Origin: Brevundimonas subvibrioides
GTDB taxonomy: Bacteria; Pseudomonadota; Alphaproteobacteria; Caulobacterales; Caulobacteraceae
Direction of reading: 5' to 3'
DNA length: 64,000 nt
Assembly (NCBI GenBank): GCA_002280475.1
Contig: NCEB01000007.1
Coordinates: 124,001 to 188,000, forward strand
Below, piece after piece: positions 27,452 through 37,833 of this stretch (position 1 is its first letter; the number at the start of each line of letters is the position of its first letter). Made by a program: the position numbers and the translations under genes. The notes below the pieces were generated by a model. It was not told the DNA's origin and did not search any database. It saw only the letters and a program-made list of their open reading frames with translations.

Positions 27452-28588
27452 GTGGCCTCAACGTCCTCGACACTTCCCGTGCATCGCGCGCCGACGCTGA
27501 TTGCCGTCTTGGCGCTGGCGCTGCTGACGGCCGCCTGCGGAGGATCCGAAGGCAAGGAAACGGACGCCGAGGCGCCGAACGCCGTCGGTCAGGCGGTCAC
27601 GGCCGTGACGGTGACCTCGAGCGATCTGCCCAGGGTCATCAGCGCTTCGGGCACCGTCACCGCCTGGGAGGAAGTCCCTGTCGGGGCCGAGACCGGCGGT
27701 CTGGTCGCCACGGCCGTCTATGTCGACGAGGGCGAATATGTCCGGCAGGGCCAGCCCCTGGTTCAGTTGAACGACGCCCTTCTGAGAGCGCAGCTTCGAC
27801 AGCAGCAGGCGGCGGTCCAGACGGCGGAGGCCAATCTGGCCCGCGATGAGGCGGCCCTGGCCCGGTCCCAGGAGCTGAAGGAGCGCGGGTTCCTGTCGCA
27901 GGCTTCGCTGGACACGGCCCTGGCCAACCAGCGCGCCTCTGCCGCCAATCTCGCTTCTGCGCGCGCTTCACTGTCCGAGACCCAGACGCGCGTGGACCAG
28001 GCGACCATCCGCGCGCCGGTCTCCGGGCTGATTTCCAGCCGCAGCGTCACGCGCGGCCAGATCGTCGCCGCGGGATCGGAACTGTTCCGCATGGTGCGTG
28101 ACGGCCGTCTGGAGCTCGACGCCCGGATTCCGGAAGCCGAACTGGCCCTGGTCCGCGCCGGAATGCCCGCCACCATCATTTCGGATCAGGCCGGTCAGGC
28201 GTCGGGCGCGGTCCGGATCGTGACGCCCCAGGTCGATCCCGAGACGCGGCTGGGCGTCGCCCGCGTCGCCCTGTCCGGCGGCACGGCGCTGAAGCCCGGC
28301 ATGTTCGCCCGGGCCGAGATCGACGCCGGCAGCCAGCCCTCGCTGACCGTCCCCGCCGCCGCCGTCGTGTTCCGCGAGAACCGCGCGGGCGTCTATGTTC
28401 TGGCGGCGGACTCGACCGTTCGCTTCCAGCCGATCACCGAGGGCGGGCGCAGCGAAGGCCGTGTGGCCATCGCCGCCGGTCTCGAGGCCGGTCAGCGTGT
28501 GGTGGTCGAAGGTGCCGGATTCCTGGGCGAGGGCGATCAGGTCCGCGTCGTTCAGGCCGCCGCCGCCGCGTCGGCCGAGGCGCGCTGA
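27452..28588 (+). CDS. RND efflux periplasmic adaptor (lipoprotein)
   Basis: This 378-residue membrane-fusion protein bridges the RND pump and an outer-membrane channel. A signal peptide with a lipobox-like TAAC places the lipidated Cys at about residue 29. The lipoyl/barrel-sandwich halves (GAETGGLVATAVYVDEGEYVRQGQPLVQLN and the RAPVSGLISSRSVTRGQIV return strand) flank a coiled-coil hairpin (about 110-180). Beta-barrel and membrane-proximal domains follow. The start is GTG with AGGA upstream. The pump gene begins 3 bp after its stop. No outer-membrane factor is encoded here, so a shared TolC-type channel is likely. Confidence 0.9.
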   Translation: MASTSSTLPVHRAPTLIAVLALALLTAACGGSEGKETDAEAPNAVGQAVTAVTVTSSDLPRVISASGTVTAWEEVPVGAETGGLVATAVYVDEGEYVRQGQPLVQLNDALLRAQLRQQQAAVQTAEANLARDEAALARSQELKERGFLSQASLDTALANQRASAANLASARASLSETQTRVDQATIRAPVSGLISSRSVTRGQIVAAGSELFRMVRDGRLELDARIPEAELALVRAGMPATIISDQAGQASGAVRIVTPQVDPETRLGVARVALSGGTALKPGMFARAEIDAGSQPSLTVPAAAVVFRENRAGVYVLAADSTVRFQPITEGGRSEGRVAIAAGLEAGQRVVVEGAGFLGEGDQVRVVQAAAAASAEAR

Positions 28589-28591
28589 GCC

Positions 28592-31500
28592 ATGAACTTC
28601 AACAACATCTCGTCCTGGTCGATCCGGAATCCGATCCCGGTCGTGCTGCTGTTCGTCGTGCTGACGGTCGCGGGCATCATCAGCTACGGCCGACTGCCCA
28701 TCAACAACTTCCCCAATGTCGACCTTCCGATCGTGGCTGTGACGGTCGTCCAGTCCGGCGCGGCGCCGACGGAGCTGGAGACCCAGGTCACCCGCCTGAT
28801 CGAGGACGCGGTGGCGGGTCTGGGCGAGGTCGACGACATCAACTCGGTCGTCAGCGATTCGGTGTCGACGACCTCGATCACCTTCAATCTGGGCGTCGAC
28901 CTGGAAAAGGCGACGAACGATGTGCGCAACGCCGTCGCCGGTGTGCGCCAGAACCTGCCCGCCGACGTCCAGGAACCGATCGTCCAGCGCATCGAGTTCA
29001 CCGCCATTCCGATCGTGACCTATGTGGTCCGGGCCCCGGGCATGAACCCGGAGGAGCTGAGCTGGTTCGTCGACAACACCATCGCCAAGCGCATGCTGTC
29101 GGTGGCCGGCGTCAGCCAGGTCAGTCGCGACGGGGGCGTCAATCGCGAGATCCGCGTCAAGCTGGATCCGGAGAAACTGGCCGCCCAGGGCGTCAGCGCC
29201 GCGGCGGTGTCGAACCAGCTGCGCGCGGCCAACATCAACCTGCCCGGTGGCCGGGGCGAGATCGGCGGCAACGAACAGGCGATCCGCACCCTGGGGTCCG
29301 CCCCCTCTGTCGAGGCTCTGGCGGAAACCCTGATCCCGGTCGGCGGTCGCACCGTGCGGCTGGGCGATCTCGGCGAGGTGACGGACGAATGGTCCGAGCC
29401 GCGCGGGCGCGCCCGCTTCAACGGCGAGGAGGTCGTGGCCTTCTCGATCAGCCGGTCGCTCGGTTCGTCCGAGCTCGACGTCTACGAGCGCACCAAGGAA
29501 CAGGTCGAGGCGTTGGACGAGGAGCTGGCCAACGTCACCATCGAGGAGGTGACCAACACCACCCAGGACGTCATCAACAACTTCCATGCCTCGGTGGAGG
29601 CCCTGCTGCTGGGGGCCGGGCTGGCGGTTCTGGTGGTGCTGGTGTTCCTGCGCGACTGGCGCGCGACCCTGATCGCGGCGGTGGCCATGCCGCTGTCGCT
29701 GATCCCGACCTTTCTGGTCATGGACCTGACGGGGCAGTCGCTGAACGTCGTGACCCTGCTGGCCCTGTCTCTGACGATCGGCATCCTGGTCGACGACGCC
29801 ATCGTCGAGATCGAGAACATCGTCCGCCATATCCGGGACGGCAAGGCCCCCTATCCGGCTGCCATCGAAGCCGCCGACGAGATCGGACTGGCGGTCATCG
29901 CCACGACGGCGACCCTGATCGCGGTGTTCGCCCCGACGGGCTTCATGCCCGGCGTCGTGGGCCAGTTCTTCAAGAGCTTCGCCATCGCGACCTGCGTCAG
30001 CGTCTTCTTCTCTCTGGTCGTGGCGCGCACCCTGACCCCCCTGATGGGCGCCTATATGCTGAAGGCGGATCAGGGCAAGGAGCACGGCGATCCTCGCTGG
30101 ATGACCGCTTATCTGAAGCTCCTGCGGTGGGGTCTGGGCCACTCCGGGTCCGAGCGGCTGAAGGCCGACCGCGAACGCAAGACCGGCGGCTTCTTTCGGC
30201 GGCATTTCGTCTGGCGCGCCTTCGATCACCGCATGTGGGTGATGGGGCTGGGACTGCTGTTCTTCATCTTTTCGCTGTTTCTGGCCTCGCGCCTGCCGTT
30301 CGAGTTCATCCCGGTAGAGGACCTCTCGCGCTCGAACGTCACAGTCCAGCTGCCGCCTGGCGCGACCCTGGCAGAGACCGACGCAGCCGTGCAGCGCGTC
30401 ACCGACGCCCTCAGCGCCCGCGAGGAAGTCCGCTCGGTCTATGCCTCGATCGGCTCAGCCACGACCAGTTTCGGCCCCGGCGGCGGCTCGTCCGCGGGCG
30501 AGGTTCGCCGGGCGTCGATCACGGTCAATCTGGTCAAGAAGAGCGAGCGAAGCATCCGCCAGCAGGCCTTCGAACAGGAAATGGGTCCGGTCCTGCGACA
30601 GATCCCCGGGGCCCGGGTCCAGTTCGGCCAGGAAGGCGGCGGCGGCGGCCAGGTCTCGATCTCTCTGGTCGGCGACGACGGCGACGTGCTGGAGGACGCC
30701 GCGGCGGCGGTCGAGCGCGAGATGCGATCCGTCCCTGGTCTGGCCAACGTCATCTCGACGGCGGCCCTGGTCCGGCCGGAGATCCTGATCACGCCCAAGG
30801 GCGACGTGGGGGCTCTGCAGGGCGTCTCGGCCTCGGACATCTCGTCGGTGGCGCGCGTGGCCACCCTGGGTGACGCGGACCAGCTGTTGCCCAAGTTCAA
30901 TCTGGGCGACCGCCAGGTGCCGATCCGCGTCATGCTGACCGAACAGTCCCGGACCGATCTGGGCCTGCTCGAGAACCTGCAGGTGCCGACGGCGTCGGGA
31001 ACGACAGTGCCGCTGGCGTCTGTAGCGGACATCAGCTTCGGGGCGGGCCCCAACCAGCTGACGCGTCTGGATCGACGCCGCGTCGCCAGCCTGACGGCCG
31101 AGCTGAACGGCATCACCCTGGGCCAGGCGTCCGAACGGGTGGATGCCCTTCCGGCGATGCAGAACCTGCCCGCGGGCGTCAGCCAGGCCGTGTCCGGCGA
31201 GCTGGAAAACCTTCAGGAGACGGCGTCGGGCTTCATCTTCGCCATCGTGACCGGCATCCTGCTGATGTATGTGGTCCTGGTCCTGCTTTTCAAAAGCTTC
31301 TTTCACCCGATCACCATCCTGGCGGCGCTTCCCGTGTCCTTCGGCGGGGCCTTCTTCCTGCTGCTGGTGACCGGAAAAGCCCTGTCCATGCCGGCCCTGA
31401 TCGGCATCATCATGCTGACCGGGATCGCGGCCAAGAACTCCATCCTGCTCGTCGACTATGCGATCATCGCCATGCAGCGAGGCATGAACCGCTACGACGC

Positions 31501-31780
31501 CATCATCGACGCGGCTCACAAGCGCGCCCAGCCGATCATCATGACGACCCTGGCCATGGGTCTGGGCATGCTGCCGATCGCCATGGCCTTCGGCGAGGGC
31601 ACGGAGTTCCGCTCGCCGATGGCGATCGCCGTGATCGGGGGGCTGATCACCTCGACGGCCCTGTCGCTGATCTTCATCCCGGCGGCGTTCAGCCTGATCG
31701 ACGGGGTCAAGAGACGCCTGGAGCGTCAGCTGGAGCGTCGTTTCGGCGGACAGCATGCCACCGCCGAGCCTGCCGAGTAG
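28592..31780 (+). CDS. RND multidrug efflux permease (HAE-1 type)
   Basis: This 1062-residue proton-driven inner-membrane pump is of the AcrB/MexB class. It has the duplicated layout of 12 membrane helices and two large periplasmic loops. Helix 4 carries the proton-relay acidic pair in GILVDDAIVEIENIVRHI (about 396-412). The second half has the GIAAKNSILLVDYA helix. The length is normal. It is probably part of a two-gene operon with the adaptor. A 138-bp gap separates it from sucA. Substrates cannot be predicted from sequence. Confidence 0.93.
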   Translation: MNFNNISSWSIRNPIPVVLLFVVLTVAGIISYGRLPINNFPNVDLPIVAVTVVQSGAAPTELETQVTRLIEDAVAGLGEVDDINSVVSDSVSTTSITFNLGVDLEKATNDVRNAVAGVRQNLPADVQEPIVQRIEFTAIPIVTYVVRAPGMNPEELSWFVDNTIAKRMLSVAGVSQVSRDGGVNREIRVKLDPEKLAAQGVSAAAVSNQLRAANINLPGGRGEIGGNEQAIRTLGSAPSVEALAETLIPVGGRTVRLGDLGEVTDEWSEPRGRARFNGEEVVAFSISRSLGSSELDVYERTKEQVEALDEELANVTIEEVTNTTQDVINNFHASVEALLLGAGLAVLVVLVFLRDWRATLIAAVAMPLSLIPTFLVMDLTGQSLNVVTLLALSLTIGILVDDAIVEIENIVRHIRDGKAPYPAAIEAADEIGLAVIATTATLIAVFAPTGFMPGVVGQFFKSFAIATCVSVFFSLVVARTLTPLMGAYMLKADQGKEHGDPRWMTAYLKLLRWGLGHSGSERLKADRERKTGGFFRRHFVWRAFDHRMWVMGLGLLFFIFSLFLASRLPFEFIPVEDLSRSNVTVQLPPGATLAETDAAVQRVTDALSAREEVRSVYASIGSATTSFGPGGGSSAGEVRRASITVNLVKKSERSIRQQAFEQEMGPVLRQIPGARVQFGQEGGGGGQVSISLVGDDGDVLEDAAAAVEREMRSVPGLANVISTAALVRPEILITPKGDVGALQGVSASDISSVARVATLGDADQLLPKFNLGDRQVPIRVMLTEQSRTDLGLLENLQVPTASGTTVPLASVADISFGAGPNQLTRLDRRRVASLTAELNGITLGQASERVDALPAMQNLPAGVSQAVSGELENLQETASGFIFAIVTGILLMYVVLVLLFKSFFHPITILAALPVSFGGAFFLLLVTGKALSMPALIGIIMLTGIAAKNSILLVDYAIIAMQRGMNRYDAIIDAAHKRAQPIIMTTLAMGLGMLPIAMAFGEGTEFRSPMAIAVIGGLITSTALSLIFIPAAFSLIDGVKRRLERQLERRFGGQHATAEPAE

Positions 31781-31918
31781 TTTCGAGGCCAGAAAAGTCG
31801 GGTTCGGCCCTCGTTCGGTCATGACCCATAAGGAAACAGGGCCTATATGATCCGCGCCGGCCTCACGCGGATGTGACCGCTAACCAACCCCGAGGCCGAT
31901 GTCGGGACGACGAACACG

Positions 31919-34900
31919 ATGGCGGACGATGCCGGTCGGCTGAACCAGGTCTTTGCCGAGACCAGCTTTCTCTATGGCTCGAACGCCGCCTTCATCGAGG
32001 AGCTGCACGACAGATGGGCGGCCGATCCGTCCAGCGTGTCGGCCGAATGGCGCGGCTTCTTCGATCAGTTGAGGGATTCCGCCCAGTCGGTGAAGGCGGC
32101 CTCTTCGGCCGCGCCCTGGGGCCGTCCGGCGACGTCGGAACCGACCGAGGCCTCGGCGGTGTTCGATGGTCGCTGGCCCACGCCGAAAGCCGATCCCAAG
32201 GCCAGGCCTGCTCCGGTGGCTGCGGCTGCTCCCGGTTCGGCGGGAGTCTCCGCTGAGGAGGTTCGCGCCGCCGCCCACGACTCCATCCGCGTTCTGATGC
32301 TGATCCGCAGCTATCGCGTGCGCGGACATCTGGCGGCGACCCTGGATCCGCTGGGCATCGAACAGCCGGGCAGCAATCCCGAGCTGACGCCGGAGTTCTA
32401 TGGCTTCACCGAGGCCGACATGGACCGGCCGATCTATCTGGACGGCGTGCTGGGCCTGCAGACCGGCACCATCCGCGAGGTCATGGCGATCCTGAAGCGG
32501 ACCTACTGCGGCAATATCGGCATCCAGTTCATGCACATCGCCGAGCCGGAGGAGAAATCCTGGCTCCAGCAGCGGTTCGAGGGGCCCGACGCCTTCGAGA
32601 AGAACGGCTTCACCCAGCAGGGCAAGATCGCCATCCTGAACAAGCTGATCGAGGCCGAAGGCTTCGAGCGGTTCCTGCACAAGCGTTTCCCCGGCACCAA
32701 GCGGTTCGGCCTGGACGGTGCCGAGGCCATGGTCCCGGCCATGGAACAGATCATCAAGCGCGGCGGGGCCATGGGCGTCGACGAGATGGTGTTCGGCATG
32801 GCTCACCGGGGGCGGCTGAACATGCTGGCCGCCGTCATGGGCAAGCCCTACAAGGCGATCTTCCACGAGTTCCAGGGTGGCTCGTCGGTGCCGTCCGACA
32901 TCGAGGGCTCGGGCGACGTCAAATACCACATGGGGGCCAGTTCGGACCGGTCGTTCGACGGCAACCGCGTCCACCTGTCCCTGACCGCCAACCCCTCGCA
33001 CCTGGAGATCGTCAACCCGGTCGTGCTGGGCAAGGCGCGGGCCAAGCAGGCCTTTGACATCCGCGAGGCCAACAAGGGACTGCCGGAGGCGCAATGGGCG
33101 CTGGACCGGTCCAAGGTCATGCCGGTCCTGATCCACGGCGACGCCGCCTTCGCCGGTCAGGGCGTCGTGGCCGAATGCTTCGCCCTCATGGGGCTGAAGG
33201 GCTATCGCACCGGCGGCACCATGCATTTCGTGGTGAACAACCAGATCGGTTTCACCACCAGCCCTCGTAACAGCCGCTCGACCCCCTATCCGTCGGACGT
33301 GGCCCTGATGGTCCAGGCCCCGATCTTCCACGTCAACGGCGATGACCCGGAAGCGGTGGTGTTCGCCGCCAAGGTGGCCACCGAGTTCCGCCAGCTGTTC
33401 AAGAAGGACGTGGTGGTGGACATGTTCTGCTACCGCCGGTTCGGCCACAACGAGGGCGACGACCCGACCTTCACCCAGCCCCTGATGTACTCAAAGATCC
33501 GGGCCCAGCCTTCGACGCGCGAAATCTATGCCCGGCGGCTGATCGAGGAAGGCGTGCTGACCCAGGCCGACGTCGATGCCGAGGTCGCCCGCTTCGAACA
33601 ATATCTGGACGAACAGTTCGAGGCCGGAAAGACCTTCCAGGCCGACAAGGCCGACTGGCTGGACGGTCAGTGGAAGGGCGTCGGTCTGCCGGAGGGTGAC
33701 GAGCGCCGGGGCGAGACCGCCGTGCCCGAGGCCCGGCTGCGCGATCTCGGTCACCGCCTGACGACCGTCCCCAACGACATCGACGTCCACAAGACGCTCA
33801 AGCGCGTGCTCGAGGGGCGCCGCGAGACCATCGACAAGGGTCAGAACATCGACTGGGCGACCGCCGAGAGCCTGGCCTTCGCCTCGCTCGTCACCGAGGG
33901 CTTCCCGGTGCGCCTGTCGGGCCAGGATTCGGTGCGGGGCACCTTCTCCCAGCGCCATTCCGGCATCGTCGATCAGACGACCGAGGAGCGCTACGTCCCG
34001 CTCAACAACCTGAACGCCGACCAGCAGCAGTTCGAGGTGATCGATTCCGCCCTGTCCGAAGAGGCCGTGCTGGGCTTCGAATACGGCTACGCCCTGTCGG
34101 ACCCCAACACCCTGGTGATGTGGGAGGCCCAGTTCGGCGACTTCGTGAACGGCGCCCAGGTGGTGATCGACCAGTTCATCTCGTCGGGCGAACGGAAGTG
34201 GCTACGGATGTGCGGCCTCGTGATGCTGCTGCCCCACGGCTACGAGGGCCAGGGCCCGGAGCATTCATCGGCGCGGCTGGAGCGGTTCCTGCAGCAGTGC
34301 GCCGAGGACAACATGCAGGTCGCCAACTGCACCACCCCGGCCAACTATTTCCACATCCTGCGCCGCCAGATGCACCGGCCGTTCAGGAAGCCCCTGATCC
34401 TGATGACGCCCAAGTCGCTGCTGCGGCACAAGAAGGCCGTCTCGACCCTGGCGGACATGGCGGAAGGCAGCTCGTTCCACCGGGTCCTGCACGACGACGC
34501 CCAGACGCGGCCCGAGGTCTCCGGCATCACGATCAAGGCGGACAAGGACATCCGCCGCGTCGTCCTGTGTTCTGGAAAGGTCTATTACGACCTTCTGGAC
34601 GCCCGCGAGAAGAAGGTCGCGTCCGGTCAGGGCGGTGACGACGTCTATTTGTTGCGGCTGGAACAGTTCTATCCCTGGCCGATGAAGTCGCTGCTGACCG
34701 AACTGGCCCGCTTCCCCCAGGCCGAGGTGGTCTGGTGTCAGGAAGAGCCCAAGAACATGGGTGGCTGGACCTTCGTCGATCCTTGGCTGGAACTGACGCT
34801 CGAGAAGCTGGACGTGACGTCCAAACGCGCCCGCTATGTCGGCCGCCCGGCCTCGGCCTCGACCGCCGCGGGCCAGATGAGCCGCCATCTGAAGGAACTC

Positions 34901-34930
34901 GAGGCCTTCACGACCGAAGCTCTCGCCTGA
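31919..34930 (+). CDS. sucA: 2-oxoglutarate dehydrogenase E1 component
   Basis: This 1003-residue thiamine-diphosphate enzyme decarboxylates 2-oxoglutarate and passes the succinyl group to E2 in the TCA cycle. The N-terminal [17 protein letters not shown] helix binds the complex core. The thiamine region has [18 protein letters not shown] and [16 protein letters not shown]. The C-terminal half has [22 protein letters not shown]-type motifs (here FEYGYALS). The Ala/Pro linker at about 60-110 is longer than in E. coli. The start ATG at 31919 gives the usual short lead. sucB follows 68 bp downstream. Confidence 0.95.
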   Translation: [1003 protein letters not shown]

Positions 34931-34998
34931 CGGCCTCTCACGCCTGACACACCGCTCGCCTATATACCGACCCGCCTGACACGAACCGGAACCGATCC

Positions 34999-36246
34999 AT
35001 GGCCGACATCCTGACCCCCACGCTCGGAGAATCCGTCTCCGAAGCGACCATCGCCAAATGGTCCAAGAAGGTCGGCGACCCGGTCAGGAAGGACGAGATC
35101 CTGGTCGAGCTGGAGACCGACAAGGTCTCGCTGGAGGTCGTGTCGCCGTCGGACGGCAGCCTGGCCGAGATCAAGTTCGCCGAGGGCGACACGGTCACGC
35201 CGGGCGCGATCCTGGGTTCGGTGACCGAAGGCGCGGTCGCCGCCAAGCCCGCAGACGCCGCGCCGGCGGCCAAGGCCGAACCGGCCCCGGCGAAGCCTGA
35301 TGCGCCCGCGCCGGGCTCGGCCAATGCCGGGTCCGCCGCCTACAAGGCACCCGCCGGCGACGCGGCGCTTTCGCCCTCGGTCCAGCGCATCGTGACCGAG
35401 AACAAGCTCGACCCGTCGGCTATCGCTCCGACCGGGCCCAAGGGCAATATCACCAAGGGCGACGCCCTGGCCGCGATCGGCGGGGCGCCGGCTCCGACCC
35501 CGGCGGCGGCGGCACCCGCTGCCTCTTCCGCCCCGCGCGCCGATCATCCGCGCGAGGAGCGGGTCAAGATGACCCGCCTGCGCCAGACCATCGCGCGCCG
35601 CCTGAAGGAATCCCAGAACACCGCCGCCCAGCTGACCACCTTCAACGAGGTGGACATGACGGCGGTCATGGCGCTGCGGAACCAGTACAAGGACGCCTTC
35701 GAAAAGGCCCACGGCGTCAAGCTGGGCTTCATGTCCTTCTTCACCAAGGCGGTGGTCGCGGCCCTGAAGGAGATCCCGGCGGTCAACGCCGAGATCGACG
35801 GCTCTGACATCATCTACAAGAACCACTACGACATCGGCGTGGCCGTCGGCACCGACAAGGGTCTGGTCGTGCCGGTCCTGCGCGACGCCGATCAGCTGAC
35901 GCTGGCGGGGATCGAGAAGGGCATCGGGGCGCTGGGCAAGGCCGCCCGTGACGGCGACCTGACGCTGGACCAGCTGCAGGGCGGCACCTTCACCATCACC
36001 AACGGCGGCACCTACGGCTCGCTGATGTCGACGCCGATCCTGAACGCGCCGCAATCGGGCATCCTGGGCATGCACAACATCGTCCAGCGCCCGATGGCCG
36101 TGGACGGTCAGGTCGTGATCCGTCCGATGATGTATCTGGCGCTCAGCTACGATCACCGCATCGTCGACGGCAAGGAGGCGGTGACCTTCCTGGTGCGGGT
36201 GAAACAGCTGTTGGAAGATCCGGCGCGGGCGCTGCTGGACCTGTAG
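34999..36246 (+). CDS. sucB: Dihydrolipoyllysine succinyltransferase (2-oxoglutarate dehydrogenase E2)
   Basis: This 415-residue E2 core carries one lipoyl domain with the modified K42 ([11 protein letters not shown]). An Ala/Pro linker follows, then a peripheral-subunit-binding domain at about 125-160 ([31 protein letters not shown]) and the catalytic domain. That domain has [12 protein letters not shown] near residues 384-395, supplying the active His and Asp. It transfers succinyl groups to CoA. It lies directly downstream of sucA; no E3 gene is in the window. The next gene begins at the base after its stop codon. Confidence 0.95.
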   Translation: MADILTPTLGESVSEATIAKWSKKVGDPVRKDEILVELETDKVSLEVVSPSDGSLAEIKFAEGDTVTPGAILGSVTEGAVAAKPADAAPAAKAEPAPAKPDAPAPGSANAGSAAYKAPAGDAALSPSVQRIVTENKLDPSAIAPTGPKGNITKGDALAAIGGAPAPTPAAAAPAASSAPRADHPREERVKMTRLRQTIARRLKESQNTAAQLTTFNEVDMTAVMALRNQYKDAFEKAHGVKLGFMSFFTKAVVAALKEIPAVNAEIDGSDIIYKNHYDIGVAVGTDKGLVVPVLRDADQLTLAGIEKGIGALGKAARDGDLTLDQLQGGTFTITNGGTYGSLMSTPILNAPQSGILGMHNIVQRPMAVDGQVVIRPMMYLALSYDHRIVDGKEAVTFLVRVKQLLEDPARALLDL

Positions 36247-36639
36247 ATGGCGCCGGCCTTCCATCTGTCGCTGTCTGTCGCAGACCTCGATCGGACGGAG
36301 GCCTTCTACACCGGCGCTCTGGGGGCTCGGGTCGGACGCCGGACGCGGGCCTGGATCGATGTTTGGCTTTTCGGCGCGCAGGTCACGGTCTACGCCCGAC
36401 CCGGCGGCGTCTTGCCCTTGCCTCAGAGGGACACGCTCCATTTCGGAGCGACCCTGGCTTGGGACGACTGGGAAGTGCTCGCCGGCCGGCTGAACGAGGC
36501 CAAGGCGATCTTCAGGCTTTCCCCGACCGTCGATGACGCTCGGGGACAGGCCAAGATGATGCTGGTCGACCCAGACGGCTATCTGATCGAGATCAAGGCG
36601 TACCGCGATCCCGAGGCGGCGCTGAACCGACCGCTCTGA
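36247..36639 (+). CDS. VOC (glyoxalase/bleomycin-resistance fold) protein
   Basis: This 130-residue vicinal-oxygen-chelate protein has two beta-alpha-beta-beta-beta halves: FHLSLSVADLDRTEAFYTGALGARVGRR at the start and LVDPDGYLIEIKAY at the end. The metal-ligand pattern (first His at residue 5, a central HFGA, a terminal Glu at about 118) is largely present. Members include dioxygenases, isomerases and antibiotic-binding proteins, so activity is open. Its ATG directly abuts the sucB stop. Its last 47 bp overlap the convergent CoA-transferase gene. Confidence 0.8.
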   Translation: MAPAFHLSLSVADLDRTEAFYTGALGARVGRRTRAWIDVWLFGAQVTVYARPGGVLPLPQRDTLHFGATLAWDDWEVLAGRLNEAKAIFRLSPTVDDARGQAKMMLVDPDGYLIEIKAYRDPEAALNRPL

Positions 36640-37822
36640 TAGCGGAGGGTCGATCGAGCACCGAGCCGGTGCTGCTGCCGAGCGCCGGGGGTGGTGTGTC
36701 GTAGCGGATCGGGGTCGCCGATAGCCGGATCGGGTTGGCCACGGTTCGCACGGGGCCTGACAGGTCGTCGCGCGCCTGCGTGACCTCCAAGGCCCGCTCG
36801 ATCGCCTGCGGCTCGGCGAAGACCTGTTCGACGGTGTTGATCGGCCCGCAGGGGACACCGGCCGTTTCCAGCGCCTGCATCAGCTCCGCCATGGTCCAGC
36901 CCGCCGTGACGGCCGAGATCGTGGCGGCCAGTTCGACGCGGTGTTCGATCCGTCCGGCGTTGGTGGAATAGCGCGCGTCCCCCGCCGGAGCGCCGGCGTC
37001 CAGCACGCCGCAAAGCGTCCGGAACTGTCCGTCGTTGCCGACCGCGATCACCACCATGCCGTCCGAACAGGGAAAGGGCTGATAGGGGACCAGGTTGGGG
37101 TGGGCGTTGCCCATGCGGGTGGGCGCGACACCGGAGACGAACCAGTTGGTCGCCTGATTGGCCAGCATGGCGGCCTGGACGTCGAACAGGGCGATGTCGA
37201 TGTGCTGGCCCTGGCCCGTCGCGCGGGCGTGCAGCAGGGCCGCCAGGATGGCGTTGGAGGCATAGAGGCCGGTCGCCAGATCGACCACGGCGACGCCGAC
37301 CTTCATCGGCTCGGCCCCCGGCGCGCCATCCGGCTGGCCGGTGATCGACATCAGCCCGCCCATGGCCTGGATCATGTAGTCGTATCCGGCCTGCTGGGCG
37401 CGCGGGCCGGTCTGGCCGAAGCCGGTGATGGAGCAATAGACGAGGCGCGGATTGATCGCCGCCAGGCTTTTGTAGTCCAGGCCGTATTTCGCCAGTCCGC
37501 CGACCTTGAAGTTCTCCACCAGCACGTCCGAGGTGCCCACCAGTCGCCGGATCGTGTCCGCGCCTTCCGCCGTCGCCATGTCCAGCTCGACCGACTTCTT
37601 GCCCCGGTTGGCGCACAGGAAATAGGCCGCGTCGCCGCGCGACCCGTCGACCTTCGTCGTGAACGGCGGGCCCCACGCCCGGGTGTCGTCGCCAATGCCC
37701 GGCCGTTCGATCTTGATGACCTCGGCCCCCAGGTCGGCCAGCATCTGGGTCGCCCAGGGGCCCGCCAGGACCCTCGACAGGTCGAGCACGCGAACGCCCG
37801 AGAGCGCCTGAGGCTGGGTCAT
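36593..37822 (-). CDS. Family III CoA-transferase (CaiB/BaiF)
   Basis: This 409-residue enzyme moves CoA between carboxylic acids. The N-terminal VRVLDLSRVLAGPWATQMLADLGAEVIKIERP (about 8-40) is the family hallmark, and the GLMSITGQPDGAPGAEPMKVGVAVVDLATGLYA segment holds the catalytic Asp near 168. The start at 37822 (MTQPQ) matches homologues, with an upstream in-frame ATG at 37876 unlikely. The final 30 residues read antisense through the end of the VOC gene, so the C terminus may have been extended by loss of an earlier stop. Confidence 0.88.
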   Translation of the reverse strand: MTQPQALSGVRVLDLSRVLAGPWATQMLADLGAEVIKIERPGIGDDTRAWGPPFTTKVDGSRGDAAYFLCANRGKKSVELDMATAEGADTIRRLVGTSDVLVENFKVGGLAKYGLDYKSLAAINPRLVYCSITGFGQTGPRAQQAGYDYMIQAMGGLMSITGQPDGAPGAEPMKVGVAVVDLATGLYASNAILAALLHARATGQGQHIDIALFDVQAAMLANQATNWFVSGVAPTRMGNAHPNLVPYQPFPCSDGMVVIAVGNDGQFRTLCGVLDAGAPAGDARYSTNAGRIEHRVELAATISAVTAGWTMAELMQALETAGVPCGPINTVEQVFAEPQAIERALEVTQARDDLSGPVRTVANPIRLSATPIRYDTPPPALGSSTGSVLDRPSAIRAVGSAPPRDRGTP

Positions 37823-37833
37823 GGGCGGGGGTC

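Noticed and set aside
27968..30229. A 753-codon open frame antisense to the RND genes
   Set aside because: The translation is His/Gln/Asp/Arg-rich with no recognisable motif, while the opposite strand carries complete RND signatures.
34938..36858. A 632-codon leftward frame over sucB and its neighbour
   Set aside because: It is a shadow of a clear E2 gene, with His/Arg/Gln-rich translation.
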